64,000 nucleotides of DNA, taken from NCBI GenBank assembly GCA_928212115.1, contig CAKMRJ010005634.1, positions 253,602,527 through 253,666,526 on the forward strand, read 5' to 3'. The DNA comes from Lactuca virosa (taxonomy: Eukaryota > Streptophyta > Magnoliopsida > Asterales > Asteraceae). Each line of letters starts with the position of its first letter. Position 1 is the first letter of the stretch. Below are positions 34,810 through 45,566 of this stretch, in pieces. The notes beneath the pieces were generated by a model. It was given only the letters and a program-made list of their open reading frames with translations, had not been told where the DNA came from and did not search any database. The position numbers and the translations under genes are program-made.

Positions 34810-35783
34810 TCAGAATATTTGCTTAACAGCCAAAAGATGAGACATCTTTGGATGGACTTGAAATATGGCACACAAACATGTTGAAAACATGATGTCCGGA
34901 CGACTTGCTGTGAGATAGAGTAGGGATCCAATCATTCCTCTGTACTTCTTTTCATCAACTGCTACACCTGAAGGGTCCGAAAAGATCTTGTGTCCGAAAC
35001 CCATTGGTACCTTGGCTGAGGCAAAGGTGTCCATTGAGTACTTTTTGAGGAGTTCTGAAATGTACTTCTCTTGGTGAATGAAAAGTCCTCTATTGGTCTG
35101 TTTGACTTGGAGACCAAGGAAGAAGCTTAATTCCCGATTCATACTCATTTGAAATCTATTGGCCATTAACTTATCAAAGTCAGCAACCATTGATGAATCG
35201 GTGGATCCAAAAATGATGTCGTCAACATAAATTTGGACAAGCATGAGATGTTTTCCATTTAACCTTTGAAACATAGTAGGATCGAGAATTCCACTTTGAA
35301 AACCTGAACACTTGAGATAGTCGGTGAGGGTCTCGTACCATGCGCGATGAGCTTGCTTGAGGCCATAAACTGCTTTTCGGAGTTTGTAGCAGTAGTTAGG
35401 ACATGATAAATTGACAAAACTGGGAGGCTGTTGAAGATACACTTCAGTATCAAGTTCAGCATTTAGAAAAGAACTTTTGACATCCATGTGGTAAACCTTG
35501 AAGCCTTTGTTAGCAGCATAAGCAAGAAAGATTCTGATCGCTTCAAGACAGGCAACATGAGCAAATGTCTCATCATAGTCAAGCCCTTCAATCTGTGTGA
35601 ATCCTTTAGCCACCAATCTTGCTTTTTTTCGAATAATGACTCCTGCATCGTCTAGTTTGTTCTGAAACACCCATCTAGTGCCAACAATGGGATGATTTTG
35701 AGGAGGAGGGACGAGAGTCCAAACTTCATTTCTATCAAATTATGCCAATTCTTCTTGGATGGCTATAATCCAATCAACATGTT
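34810..35783 (-). pseudogene. pol: E10 reverse transcriptase
   Basis: The 286-codon frame 35670-34810 holds KARLVAKGFTQIEGLDYDET, MDVKSSFLNAELDTEVY, YGLKQAHRAWYE and the catalytic YVDD (complement of 35215-35229) in QIYVDDIIFGS, then SRPDIMFSTCLCA. The RT core is intact in one frame. The first residues (35783-35671, VPPPQNHPIVGTRWVF-like) are outside the ATG-initiated frame. This is the longest undisturbed coding piece on this strand. Confidence 0.93.
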
Positions 35784-36315
35784 CTAGTGCTTCTTTGATG
35801 GATTTGGGTTCAACCATTGAGATAAATGTCGAAAAATGACATTCATTTTAAACACTTGTGGCAAAGCGAATTTGTACACCAGCATTTGGGTTTCCAATAA
35901 CTTGGTTCGGAGGATGATCCTTAGTCCAAACATGTAATATCGGAAGTTCTTGTGCTGCCGATGATCCAATATCAACAATGGGGTTGTGTTGCTCCACCTG
36001 AATAGTTGGAATGTGTGGATGATGCTCCCCCTGAACTTCTGAACCGGATAGGTTGATGTCATCATCACGTGGGAATTCAAAGAAATTTGCATCATTATTG
36101 ATGTTGATAGGATTAGAGTAGAATCCACCAGCTGCATCTTGAAATCCATCCACATTTGATTCAAGGGAAGGTTGACCATTCTCCCCCTCAACCTGAGAAG
36201 GTTGAAACTGTTCGGAATCAAATGGAGGAAAATTGGGTGTTGGACCGGAAACATTTTGGGAGACCAGAGCGTGGGATGTGTTTTGTCTTGTTTGAGATTC
36301 CGAATCAAGAGCTGT
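35784..36315 (-). pseudogene. pol: E10 integrase-RT linker
   Basis: A low-complexity, Pro/Asp/His-rich connecting region between integrase and RT, typical of copia pol. The frame 36153-35848 (DGFQDAAGGFYSNP, then DDDINLSGSEV) looks the most natural; an overlapping 211-codon frame is likely its shadow. Confidence 0.65.
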
Positions 36316-37269
36316 TCATGAGGGTCCGAACAATGTCTCAAATTCAACTTCACAGATTGTTTGCTGGTTCGGACATCCTGGCGCTGGATCATCGGACTCC
36401 ATGATGTGAGTTGTAACATGGGTTAGGCCAAAATTCCGAACGAATTTGTCATCAAAGGTAACGTCAAAACTTTCTTCCAGAACACGAGTTCGCCGATTAA
36501 GAACTCGATAAGCCTTTGATTTAGCAGAGTATCCAAGAAAGATGGCTTCATCAGCTTTTGGTTGGAACTTGGTAAGTTGATCACGGTTATTCTTGATGAA
36601 GTATCTACACCCAAAAACGTGAACAAAGGAGATACTTGGCTTCCGACCATTCATGGCTTCATACGGTGTTTTGTTGAGGCGTCGATTGATGATACTTCTA
36701 TTCTTAATAAATCATGCGGTAGAAACAGCTTCAACCCAAAGATAAAGTGGAATATTTGCAAAGTTGAGCATGGATCGAGCAACTTCAACAAGTGTTCTGT
36801 TACGACGTTTGACTACACCATTTTGTTGTGGAGTGTATGGAGCAGAAAAATTATGGTCAATACCCTTCTCGGTGAGGAAGTTTTCAATGGTGGAATTAGT
36901 TAATTCTGAACCATTTTCACTTCGGATTCTCCTTACTGGGAGTTTGATGAGAACTTCAATTCCTTTGATAAAGTTGATGAGTTCGGATGCTGTTTTTGAC
37001 CTGAGCCTTAGGAAGAAGACCTAGGTGAACCTAGTGAAGTCATTCACAATCACAAGAATGTATTTTTTGTGATGCAAACTTTCTACTGTTGAGGTTCCAC
37101 ACAGATCAATGTGTAGAAGTTCTAATGGCTCCGAGATTGATTTTTCAATGATGATGGGATGACCCTTCTTTGACTGCTTTCCATACTCACATGCAGGACA
37201 TAAATGATCATTTTCAAACTTGAGGAGTGACAAACCTATGACCATATCATACGATTCAAGATCATTCAT
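36316..37269 (-). pseudogene. pol: E10 integrase
   Basis: Segment 37269-37021 has CPACEYGKQSKKGH (zinc Cys pair) and LELLHIDLCGTS with the first catalytic Asp. The core continues to about 36655 in other frames, with an NSELTNSTIENFL-like stretch and a QQNGVVKRRN-like stretch holding the catalytic area. Segment 36654-36316 has the C-terminal copia domain: GRKPSISFVHVFGCRYFI and DEAIFLGYS. Two or more frameshifts break it. Confidence 0.87.
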
Positions 37270-37740
37270 TTATCTAAAGTTTAGGTGAGCAAGCCTCCTA
37301 TGCCATAACCAACTGACGTAAGGAACAACTTTTGAGAGTAAGCAGAGTTGCGGCTTGCCAATGATCATGTTGATGTCAAGAGGATACATGTTCTTGTAGC
37401 GATTTGACTTGATTAAAGATTTCTTTCGGTCTTCAGACATGACATAGCTGTGTGTCTTGCAGAATTCAACTCGTCGATTTGCATCAGTGAGTTGAGCCAC
37501 ACTTATCAAATTATGTTTCAAGTCAGCTACACATGCCACATTAGAAATGGAGAACTTTCTATTTGTAAGGATGCCATAACCTCGTATCTTAGAATTGGAG
37601 TTGTTGCGATACGTCACATAGCCAGCATTTGGTGAAAGTTTGAGATATCGCAGAAAGTCCTTTTGCCCCGTCATGTGCATGGAACAAGCACTATCAATAT
37701 ACCATATTGTCTCTTGCTCCGAAGCACAGAGTGCCTGCAA
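37270..37740 (-). pseudogene. pol: E10 protease and GAG-pre-integrase
   Basis: WYIDSACSMHMTG is the copia aspartic protease site, with DSA where DSG is usual, a conservative active-site change. ADLKHNLISVAQL and LWHRRLAHLNFR (zinc His pair) follow. The frame is open for 156 codons and ends at a stop just before the integrase Cys pair. Confidence 0.88.
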
Positions 37741-39640
37741 AATTAGTGAATTGTGGAGTTTTTAGGCTCAAAGTTAGGTTTCGGGACAAAGGCACGAGTC
37801 ATAGGCTTCGGTTGTGACTTTTGAGCAACATATGATTTGGAAAGTTTGTTCCGAGATTATTTAGGAAACAAACAGAAGGCCATGGTTCTTTCATCTATCC
37901 AATAGTTATTCTCAATGACATGAGGATTTGGAACAACTTTCTTCAGACATTCAACTTCCGAAGATGTGAGAACTATTGTGTCTCTCGGAGTTGTAGTTTC
38001 ATCATTGTGATTTTTTACTTTCCAAACAAGATTTTGTTTTGAAGATTTTTCAGAGATTGTTTTCTTAACAACTTTTGTTTTGGTTGATGGTACATTTGGT
38101 TTTGAAAGCTGTTGAGGTTTGAAAATTGTACCATCAGCTTTGGCTATGAAAACAGATGAAACGGTCTGAGGAGAGTTGGTGTGGACAGATGTAGTGCATA
38201 CAATAGGCTTTTTTGGGGTGGGACTGACAACTTTCTTTTGTTCTACAAGAAAGGGAGGATTGGAAGGCCTCTTGAGGATCTTAGTGGGTGTGAAGGTGTT
38301 TTAACTATTAGTTGATGAATGAGTAGTCAGAGATACACTCTTTTTGGAGTTCTCAAGGAATCTAGAATTTTTTCTAGACATAACTTCCTTTTTGTGAACA
38401 TTTCGGGCTTCTATCTTAGGATCGACAATATCTTTCCTATTCAACATGGGTTTTCTTTTGGAATGAGGCGAAGATTTGGAGGTTTGTCCCACTGAAGGAT
38501 TGTTAAACACATGCTTAATTGGAACTAGTTTTGTTTTGGAAATCACTTGAGGTTCAGAATCACATGAGATTGAATCTTCAATGTCACTATCTAAAGATAC
38601 CCAAACGCACTTAGAGAGTTCAAGTTTAGTTGTCTCCGGAAAAGTCTCCTCAACAACCCAGTTGTTAGGAGGGCTATGGTTTGGAATTTGAATGACAAAG
38701 TTTGGAATACTAGAGTGGAGTTCCGAGGTCCGATTCAGGTCCAGGTTTGTCAGAGGCGGAAAATGCATGGAATCGGGACACTTGGCAACTATAGGCTTAA
38801 ACTCGGGAATTAGTGATGAAAATTGGTCAGAAGTCTAAGGAAGGGGTGACAAAGGCGAGAAAGAGGAGTCTGAATGTTTGATATTCAGAACGTCTCCCAT
38901 AAAAGTTAGGTTTTGTAACTCCTTCAAGCGACAAGCAATAGGTTTCGAAAACTCGCTTCCGAGACCAGGTGCTTTTGACCAAGGATGAAAAAAATTGTGA
39001 GTCATCTGTTCATTTGCTTCAAGAATATCTATGGAATGCTGCATAGAATCTATTTTAGCATTGAGACGTTTGTTATCAGAAATTAAAACATTTCTTTTAG
39101 AATAAGTGATTTGACATTTGTATTTACGAATGATACATTCATCTTGTGACATTACAAGCTCTTGTTCTAAAGACTCTATTTTCAACTTCTTATCCTCAAA
39201 ACGTAATCTAAGACGACTTAATTCACTTTCTTTCTTCTCACTGGCTTATGGCTGACTTATAGGCTTTGTAAATGATGTTCATATCTGATTGGATCTGGGT
39301 TAGATACGGTTCACAAATAAATAAGTCAAAATTATTATTAGTAATCATAGATTTTGCCTGTTGCATGATGCTTCTGCCAAGTGGATCGTTGGTAGCCATG
39401 TAGCAGTAGTTAGGTTCAGCATCTTCATCATCTCTTTCGGACCCATACGATAAGTAGCCTTCATCACATTCTATTTCATGTCGAGCCATAAGACACATGT
39501 TTATGCCAGTGGTTACGCCGTCATCATCTCCATGCGACCAATACCCTTCCACATCCCTTGATACAGTTGTAACAAAAGCCTTTTCATTTTCTGCCATTTC
39601 TTGAGCTCGGCTTGCATAGTAAGCAGAATCCTTGATCTTG
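37741..39640 (-). pseudogene. gag: E10 gag C-terminal and linker region
   Basis: Pieces: 39597-39238 (acidic, with EGYWSHGDDD and CDEGYLSYGSERDDED), 39185-38835 (helical, heptad-like, SLEQELVMSQDE), 38768-38301 (ESEPQVISKT-like, then basic) and a lysine-rich part to 37741. Capsid, zinc knuckle and start codon are missing because the deletion at about 39645 joins this region directly to the LTR. Confidence 0.75.
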
Positions 39641-39648
39641 GGTTTTTG

Positions 39649-40132
39649 TTAAATATGACACTATGAATATGATCAAGGTAAATAAAATAAATGAACACAA
39701 TGAATGTTTGAAAGAATGATTTTAGAGAAAGGTGCAAGTGAAGTAAATGTGAGAATATCTATCTTGGTGGAACAATCCGTGTATTGATTTTGTCATTGAA
39801 TGCTCCTTTAAATAGGAGAACAAGTTACATCGTACTAACCAAAAACATACATAGGACCGTATAATAGAGTTACACCTGACACTCTGATTATCTAAGTTGA
39901 CAAAAGAGATTAAGTCCTATGATACGTTACATCAAACTAACTGACAAAAGAAATTAATACAGACGGATAAACTGATTTAGACATACACCATCTCGGAACA
40001 TCAACACTTGAACATATTCTTTATTCCAGACACCAATTTGACTCTTGACCACAAGCTGACTCCGAACCAAGAGCTGACTTCAGAACATACAAAAGATAGT
40101 GATTGCTAGAGAGTCACTTTCAGGTTCCAACA
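39649..40132 (-). repeat. E10 5' LTR, truncated
   Basis: Aligned with 28652-29154 and ending CCAACA at 40132 (element start TGTTGGAACC). The roughly 155 bp present at 28496-28651 are lost here, together with the primer site and gag start. Confidence 0.85.
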
Positions 40133-40749
40133 TCTCCCTAGTCGTATCTTGGCTGTGCTGTGCCCAATTTTTTTTGTTTCTGACTTGAAGATTCTGATCT
40201 CGAGAACAAAAATCTCTCTGAATACACAATTCTCTCTCGCGTCTCTTTGGGGTTTCCCTTGGTCAAAATCGTCACCGAAAATTCCTAGATGTAGGTAAGG
40301 TTCTAAAGAATTTGGGGTAAAAATCTCCCTAGTCGTATCTTGGCTATGTTGTGCCTAGTTTTTTTGGTTCTGACTTGAAGATTCTGATCTCGAAAACAAC
40401 AAGGTGGTGATGATTGAGGTGATTTAAAAGGGTTTTTTCGAGAAGGTTTAAGGAGGGTATTTGGAGGGCGTTTGGAGAGTATTTTGAGGATGGAAGGAGA
40501 TTGGAAGGAGGTTGATATAAGGTGGTGATGGTGGTGAAGATGATGATCTTAAAGTTTGATGATGAACCTGTGATGAAGATGGTTGATGGTGTTCTTCATT
40601 TTGCTTGTTAATCTTGGAGTTCTTGACTTTGCTCCAGGGATGAAGATGAAGATGGTGCAGTTTTACAAAAGAAAAAACTCACAAGAACATATGTAACTCT
40701 CTTTCTCTCTTCTATTCTCACCAACACACACACACACTACATACTCATG

Positions 40750-40784
<35 letters not shown>

Positions 40785-40797
40785 CTATATATATATA

Positions 40798-40844
<47 letters not shown>

Positions 40845-41060
40845 AGAGAAGAAAATATGTTAAACACACTTGAGTATGTATGGTTGTAGCTTGTAGCTCT
40901 CAAGTTTGTTAATTGGTAGTAGTCGTAGTAGGATAAAAGCGTTGGCTGCTTGACTAACTTCTTCTTTGTTCTGCAAGGGGTAAGAAAGTTGGTTGTTGCT
41001 TTTACTTCTCTTCCTCTTTTTGACTTAGTTACACAAAATAATTCATAATATATTAATATA

Positions 41061-41142
<82 letters not shown>

Positions 41143-41150
41143 CAACTGTT
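40133..41150. repeat. non-coding flank of E10: direct duplication and (TA)n microsatellites
   Basis: A 72-76 bp block TCTCCCTAGTCGTATCTTGG... is present at 40133-40204 and 40326-40401. The block GGTCAAAATCG...AAAAATCTCC at 40259-40327 is also found left of E10 at 28428-28495. (TA)n runs lie at about 40755-40842 and 41056-41138. Nothing coding is visible; it resembles a 5' leader (TAG|GTAAGG donor-like site at 40290). Confidence 0.7.
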
Positions 41151-43151
41151 CAGTCGCACATCTAAATTTTCTTGTATATGCGTTATTTTGTCATTCGCGT
41201 ATTGTCGTTTTTTCCGTTTGATCACGAGTTCATGCAACATGAAATAACTGATAATATTTGTTAGATAACATAAAAACAGTTCGTCTTATTTTAGTGATGG
41301 TCACATACAAAAACATTTTTGAACAATTTCCCCATATGTGATCATTGCTGGAATAAGGACATATATGATTTAATCATATTGACAGTTTAACTTTTGATAA
41401 TTCGAGATAAACGTTTTGTCAATAGATAATATATATAAAAGCATAGTGATTGTTTTGAAAGCTTGTGACTTGGTTTAACATATCTTATGTAAAAGATTTT
41501 CAGGAATTTGTTTCCGAATCAAAGTCTCGGGTTCGGTTATTAAAGGGTAGTCATATATGTATCTAAAAATTTTCCCTAAGATAGCATTATTTATGAAGAC
41601 AAGTGGTCTAACAGGTCGATTCAGTTGAACGCTCATAGGTATAGCTCACACTTCACTTGGGTGCTTGGTTGTTCTAGCAGCTGAACAAGTTAATGATCAC
41701 TAAAAAATGAGTGATATCTCACTCTGACGACTCACACTCATATTGGAGGTGTTCAACTATGCTTTTCCTATAAAGTCACTTAGTCTCATTATTAGATAAT
41801 CAATCACATAAGACTTGTTTCAGCATTACTCAGCGGGTTTCTTCATTCATGCCATTAACGTTCACACTCTCTCCGTAGGGAAATACATGTAGAGGGGTTT
41901 AGCAATTTTCATAGTGTAGTTTGCGACTAAGAATCTTCAGTAATGCAGGCTACAATATCCCGAGAAATCCATTGTTGTTGCAACTTCTTCTTTGATGGTA
42001 TCCTGTTTGTTGATCAATATCGATTTATTGTAAAAAGATATTTTTTTTAGCATCGAGAATTTTCTACATTTGAAAGAAAGTTGTTTTTTTTTTGGAGTAT
42101 CTGTCTTGAGTGCTTGAGATACCTGCTTTTGTGAAAAATGGTTAAAAACAAATCGTGGGATCTTATGATCTTTTTTTTTAAATAACCATTTGGTTGAAAA
42201 GTTTGTTTTAAAAATACCAAATGTAGAATATTTTTGTTTTGTTTGGTATTTCTTCGGTGAATGATTTGACTTTCTTGTTGATTTGTCTTTATCTTGATTC
42301 CTCTTTGAGGATTGGATGTTGATAGATATTTGTTTTTCATCTGGTTTTCTTGTAAAGATATGTCGTTGCTTGGAGTCTTTCTGTTGTGAGGCTGTCTTTG
42401 ATCGATGATCCTTGAAATCTTTTTCGTTTCGTCTATACTTGTTGATGGTTCATGGGATCACAAGTCTTCATTTTTGGTTGGCTTTTATCTAGGTAGGGAT
42501 AGGTGGCATAAAAGATAGTTTGTCTAGTATGTAAGAAATGAATGTATCGTCCCTGGTCATTTTGATATCTAAGCAAAAATAAGACTGTTACAAGTTCTAA
42601 TTGGGTATACCTTATAAGCATTAGTGACAGACCTAAGCTCACAAGAAATGAACTCCACAATGATTCAGATTGACGAGGCACAAATTCTCACATGAGTTTT
42701 TGTTTTCATCTGAACCTCCTAACGTTATGTCCCTTGATTGTTTAAAATCGTCAATAATGAAATAAAATCGAAGGAAATAAAGTTATATACATTATGAAAA
42801 GTAGGAGATATGAGCCTTCACTCCAATTGAGAATCAATATGACTTAAAATCTTCATCGAGCATAAGCATCTGAAATTTAAGTCAAGAGACGATTAATCAC
42901 AAGGTTATATAAAAGCTTATTATGTCAAGTATTTTATTATATTTTTGAAAATTTGTTTATCTGAATATTTTTGGAAATATTGGTTATTTGAATGTTTTTT
43001 TTTGGTATTTTTGAAATGAAAGCAATTTTCAGTTGTTTGTGAATTTTCCTTTTTTTTGAATGAAAGTAAACACACTTTTGTACAAACAAAAAGTAAAAGT
43101 TTAAGGATGGATGTTATATGGGTTTAACATTCCTAGACGGCCTAGGAAGTA
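41151..43151 (-). other. E11 3' region, non-coding
   Basis: It follows the RNase H end of E11 on the minus strand. It is AT-rich with no domain. A stretch near 41640-41680 (reverse of AAGTGAAGTGTGAGCTATAC) resembles SIRE-group 3' sequence as I remember it. I cannot place the LTR ends. Frames at 42047-42340 and 42433-42681 look accidental. Confidence 0.5.
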
Positions 43152-44158
43152 TTAAAACTTTGTTTCATCGAGAGCCTTAGTGAAGACATCGGAAATTTGA
43201 TCTTCGGTGTTGATGAAGTGTAATTCGATATGACCGTTTTGAATGTTGTCTTTGATAAAATGATATCGAATATCGATGTGATTTGTCATGGAATGGTCAA
43301 CGGTATTGTGAGAAATGGCAATAGCATTGGTTGAGTCACAAAATATGGGAATTTGTGAGATTCTGAAGCCATAATCATGCAATTGAGTTTGCATCCATAT
43401 GACTTGTGAACAACAGCTGGCGGCAGCGACGTATTCAGCTTCTGCTGTTGATGTGGATACACAAATCTGTTTCTTTGAAGTCCAACTCACAAGTCTATGT
43501 CCTAGGAATTGACAGCTACCAAATGTACTCTTTCTATCTAGGTTGCATCCTACATAGTCTGAGTCGGTGAAAGCATTTAGCTGAAAATCGGATTTAGCTG
43601 GATACCAAAGGCCAAGTTTGGGAGTGCCTTTTAGGTATTTGAAGATGCGTTTCACAGCAACTACATGGGATTTCATAGGATTTTCTTGGTATCTAGCACA
43701 TACACATGAAGAAAACATGATGTCAGGTCTGCTGGCAATGAGGTATAAGAGTGATCCAATCATTCCATGATATCTTTTCTGGTCAACGAGTTTTCCATTT
43801 AAGTTTGCATCGATTTTGTATCCAAAAGCCATTGGGGTTTGTGCGGTATTGGATTTGTCCATTGAAAATCTAGTGAGTAGGTTTTGACATAATTCTCTTA
43901 GTTGATGAAAATTCCATCGGTTGACTGTTTGATTTGAAGTCCAAGAAATGTAGTCATATCCCTAATCATGCTCATTTCAAAATTTCTCTTCATTAGATCT
44001 GCAAACTTAACACTCAAAGATTCATCAGTAGAACCGAAAATAATGTCATCAACATATATTTGTACGATTAACAGATGTTTATTAAAGATTTTACGAAAGA
44101 GGGTTTGATCGATTGAACCTCTTTTAAAACCTGATTCTTCGAGAAAGGTTGACAACAT
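43152..44158 (-). pseudogene. pol: E11 RT C-terminal part and RNase H
   Basis: Frame 44158-43898 holds GFKRGSIDQTLF and YVDD (complement of 44045-44056) in QIYVDDIIFGSTDE. After one small break, frame 43862-43152 holds RYHGMIGSLLYLIASRPDIM, KYLKGTPKLGLWYP, the RNase H block AFTDSDYVGC, STSTAEAEYVAAASC and IFCDSTNAIAI, and ends at VFTKALDETKF. It is a SIRE-like pol distinct from E10 in sequence and free of stops in most of RNase H. Confidence 0.93.
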
Positions 44159-44816
44159 GGCATACCAGGCTCCGGGTCTTATTTCAAGCCATAGATAACT
44201 TTCTGTAATTTAAAGCTGTGATCTGGAAATTTTGAATCTTCGAAACCTGGTGGTTGTTGGATGTATACTTCGTGATCTATCTCTCCATGTAGAATGCATA
44301 TTTAACGTCCATTTGGAATAATTTGAAGTTCTTATGTCCAGCATATGCAAGAAAGATGCGAATTGCTTCAATTCTGGCAAATGGAGCATATGTTTCATCA
44401 TAGTCGATTCCTTCTTGTTGTGAATATCCTTTGACTAGAAGACGTGCCTTGTTTCGACAAATGATTCCTTGATCATCAGTCTTGTTTCTGTATACCCATC
44501 TTGAACCTCTAACAGTAACATCGGATGGAGTAGGAACAAGATTCCACAGGTTGTTTATTTCAAATTCTGCAAGCTCTTATTGCATAGCTTTTACGCAGTC
44601 TGTATCTTTGAGAGCAGAATGTATGGTTTTGGGTTCAGTCATGGATAAGAAGGCTCCAAATAAACATTCATTTGTGGATGATGCTCTAGTCTGTATGCCT
44701 GATTTGTGATCTCCGAAGATTTGGTATGTAGGATGATTTCTAGTCCACTTTATTAAGTGATTCTCTTCCGCTATAATAGTTGGAATTTCAGTATCCCATT
44801 GTTCTTCTCCGAGAGT
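44159..44816 (-). pseudogene. pol: E11 RT N-terminal part
   Basis: Reversed reading shows GSRWVYRNKTDDQGIICRNKA-like and EGIDYDETYAP-like blocks (about 44380-44500), then QMDVKYAF near 44300 and a frame break by 44210. It is interrupted at 44816 by E12; the upstream continuation lies at 52153. Confidence 0.8.
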
Positions 44817-45566
44817 TGTTGGGTTATGAGCATTCTAACACTCCTAAGTCTACATGCAACCCTAAATACCTTGGATCTATGTTTTCTCTATTATACATAC
44901 AATTATGAACATCCAAGGTATTATCCTAATCTAGCATACAAAATAATAAATATAACAAGATAGAATACATACCTCTTTGATGTAGAATGTCTTCATGAAG
45001 CTTGAGTGCCTAGTGCCCCAAGTGTGACACCTCAAATGGTTCACACAACACCAAATACACTTGGAATAACTTGAGAGAAACTTGAACACTCCTTGAAATC
45101 GTCTAGCCCTCACACTCACACATTAGTGCCCGATTTCTTGAGCCATGGGATTCTTTTATATGGTGGCTATTAGGGTTACACCATGTAACTCATAACTTAC
45201 CCATTCCTTATGCTCCATGGATTTTAACCTCCATGGAGTATCCATGGGTCACCCATGGACTTAGTCCAACATAAGGAATCTTGGATCACAAGCCCATATA
45301 TATAAGAATGAATGATTTACACAATCAACCCATATATTTAATTAGTCTCCTTTTGATCACTTAATTAATTCCAAATTAATTCTTGATCAATACTAATTAA
45401 ATAACCTTATTAATATATTAGAACTTATAATATATTAACCAACCTTAAGTGTTATTTCTCTCATTATAGTCTATCCAAATGCATGATGCCATGCAACCCA
45501 AATGGACCATGCCGGGTCGGGTCAAGTCTTACCAATTATAGTATGGACTTAGACATTGATCCAACA
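44817..45566 (-). repeat. E12 3' LTR
   Basis: 750 bp, TGTTGG...CCAACA in both readings. Reversed TATAAAAG near 45155 is the likely TATA box, and an AGAG|GTATGTATT donor-like site is near 44974. A 62-codon frame inside is repeated identically in the other LTR only because the LTRs are copies. Confidence 0.95.

Larger units (their letters stand above)
28491..40137 (-). mobile_element. E10: SIRE-type copia with env-like ORF (11.6 kb)
   Basis: Read on the minus strand: LTR (40132 leftwards), gag, protease, integrase, RT, RNase H, env-like ORF, purine tract, LTR (29154-28496). An extra ORF between pol and the 3' LTR defines the SIRE/Maximus group. The LTRs are homologous at 28658-29154 and 39649-40132. 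Flanks TATCC (28491-28495) and TCTCC (40133-40137) match at four of five bases. The primer site, gag start and one LTR end are deleted at about 39645. Confidence 0.88.

Noticed and set aside
35784..36419. 211-codon minus-strand ORF
   Set aside because: It overlaps the integrase-RT linker in another frame, lacks domain motifs and is Met/Gln-rich as expected for a shadow.
40741..41140. Possible matrix-attachment or origin region from long (TA)n runs
   Set aside because: Simple microsatellites alone do not support such a call; no other element is seen.
44931..45119. Identical 62-codon ORFs at 44931-45119 and 51512-51700
   Set aside because: They are the same part of the two E12 LTRs; identity reflects LTR copying, and no domain is visible.
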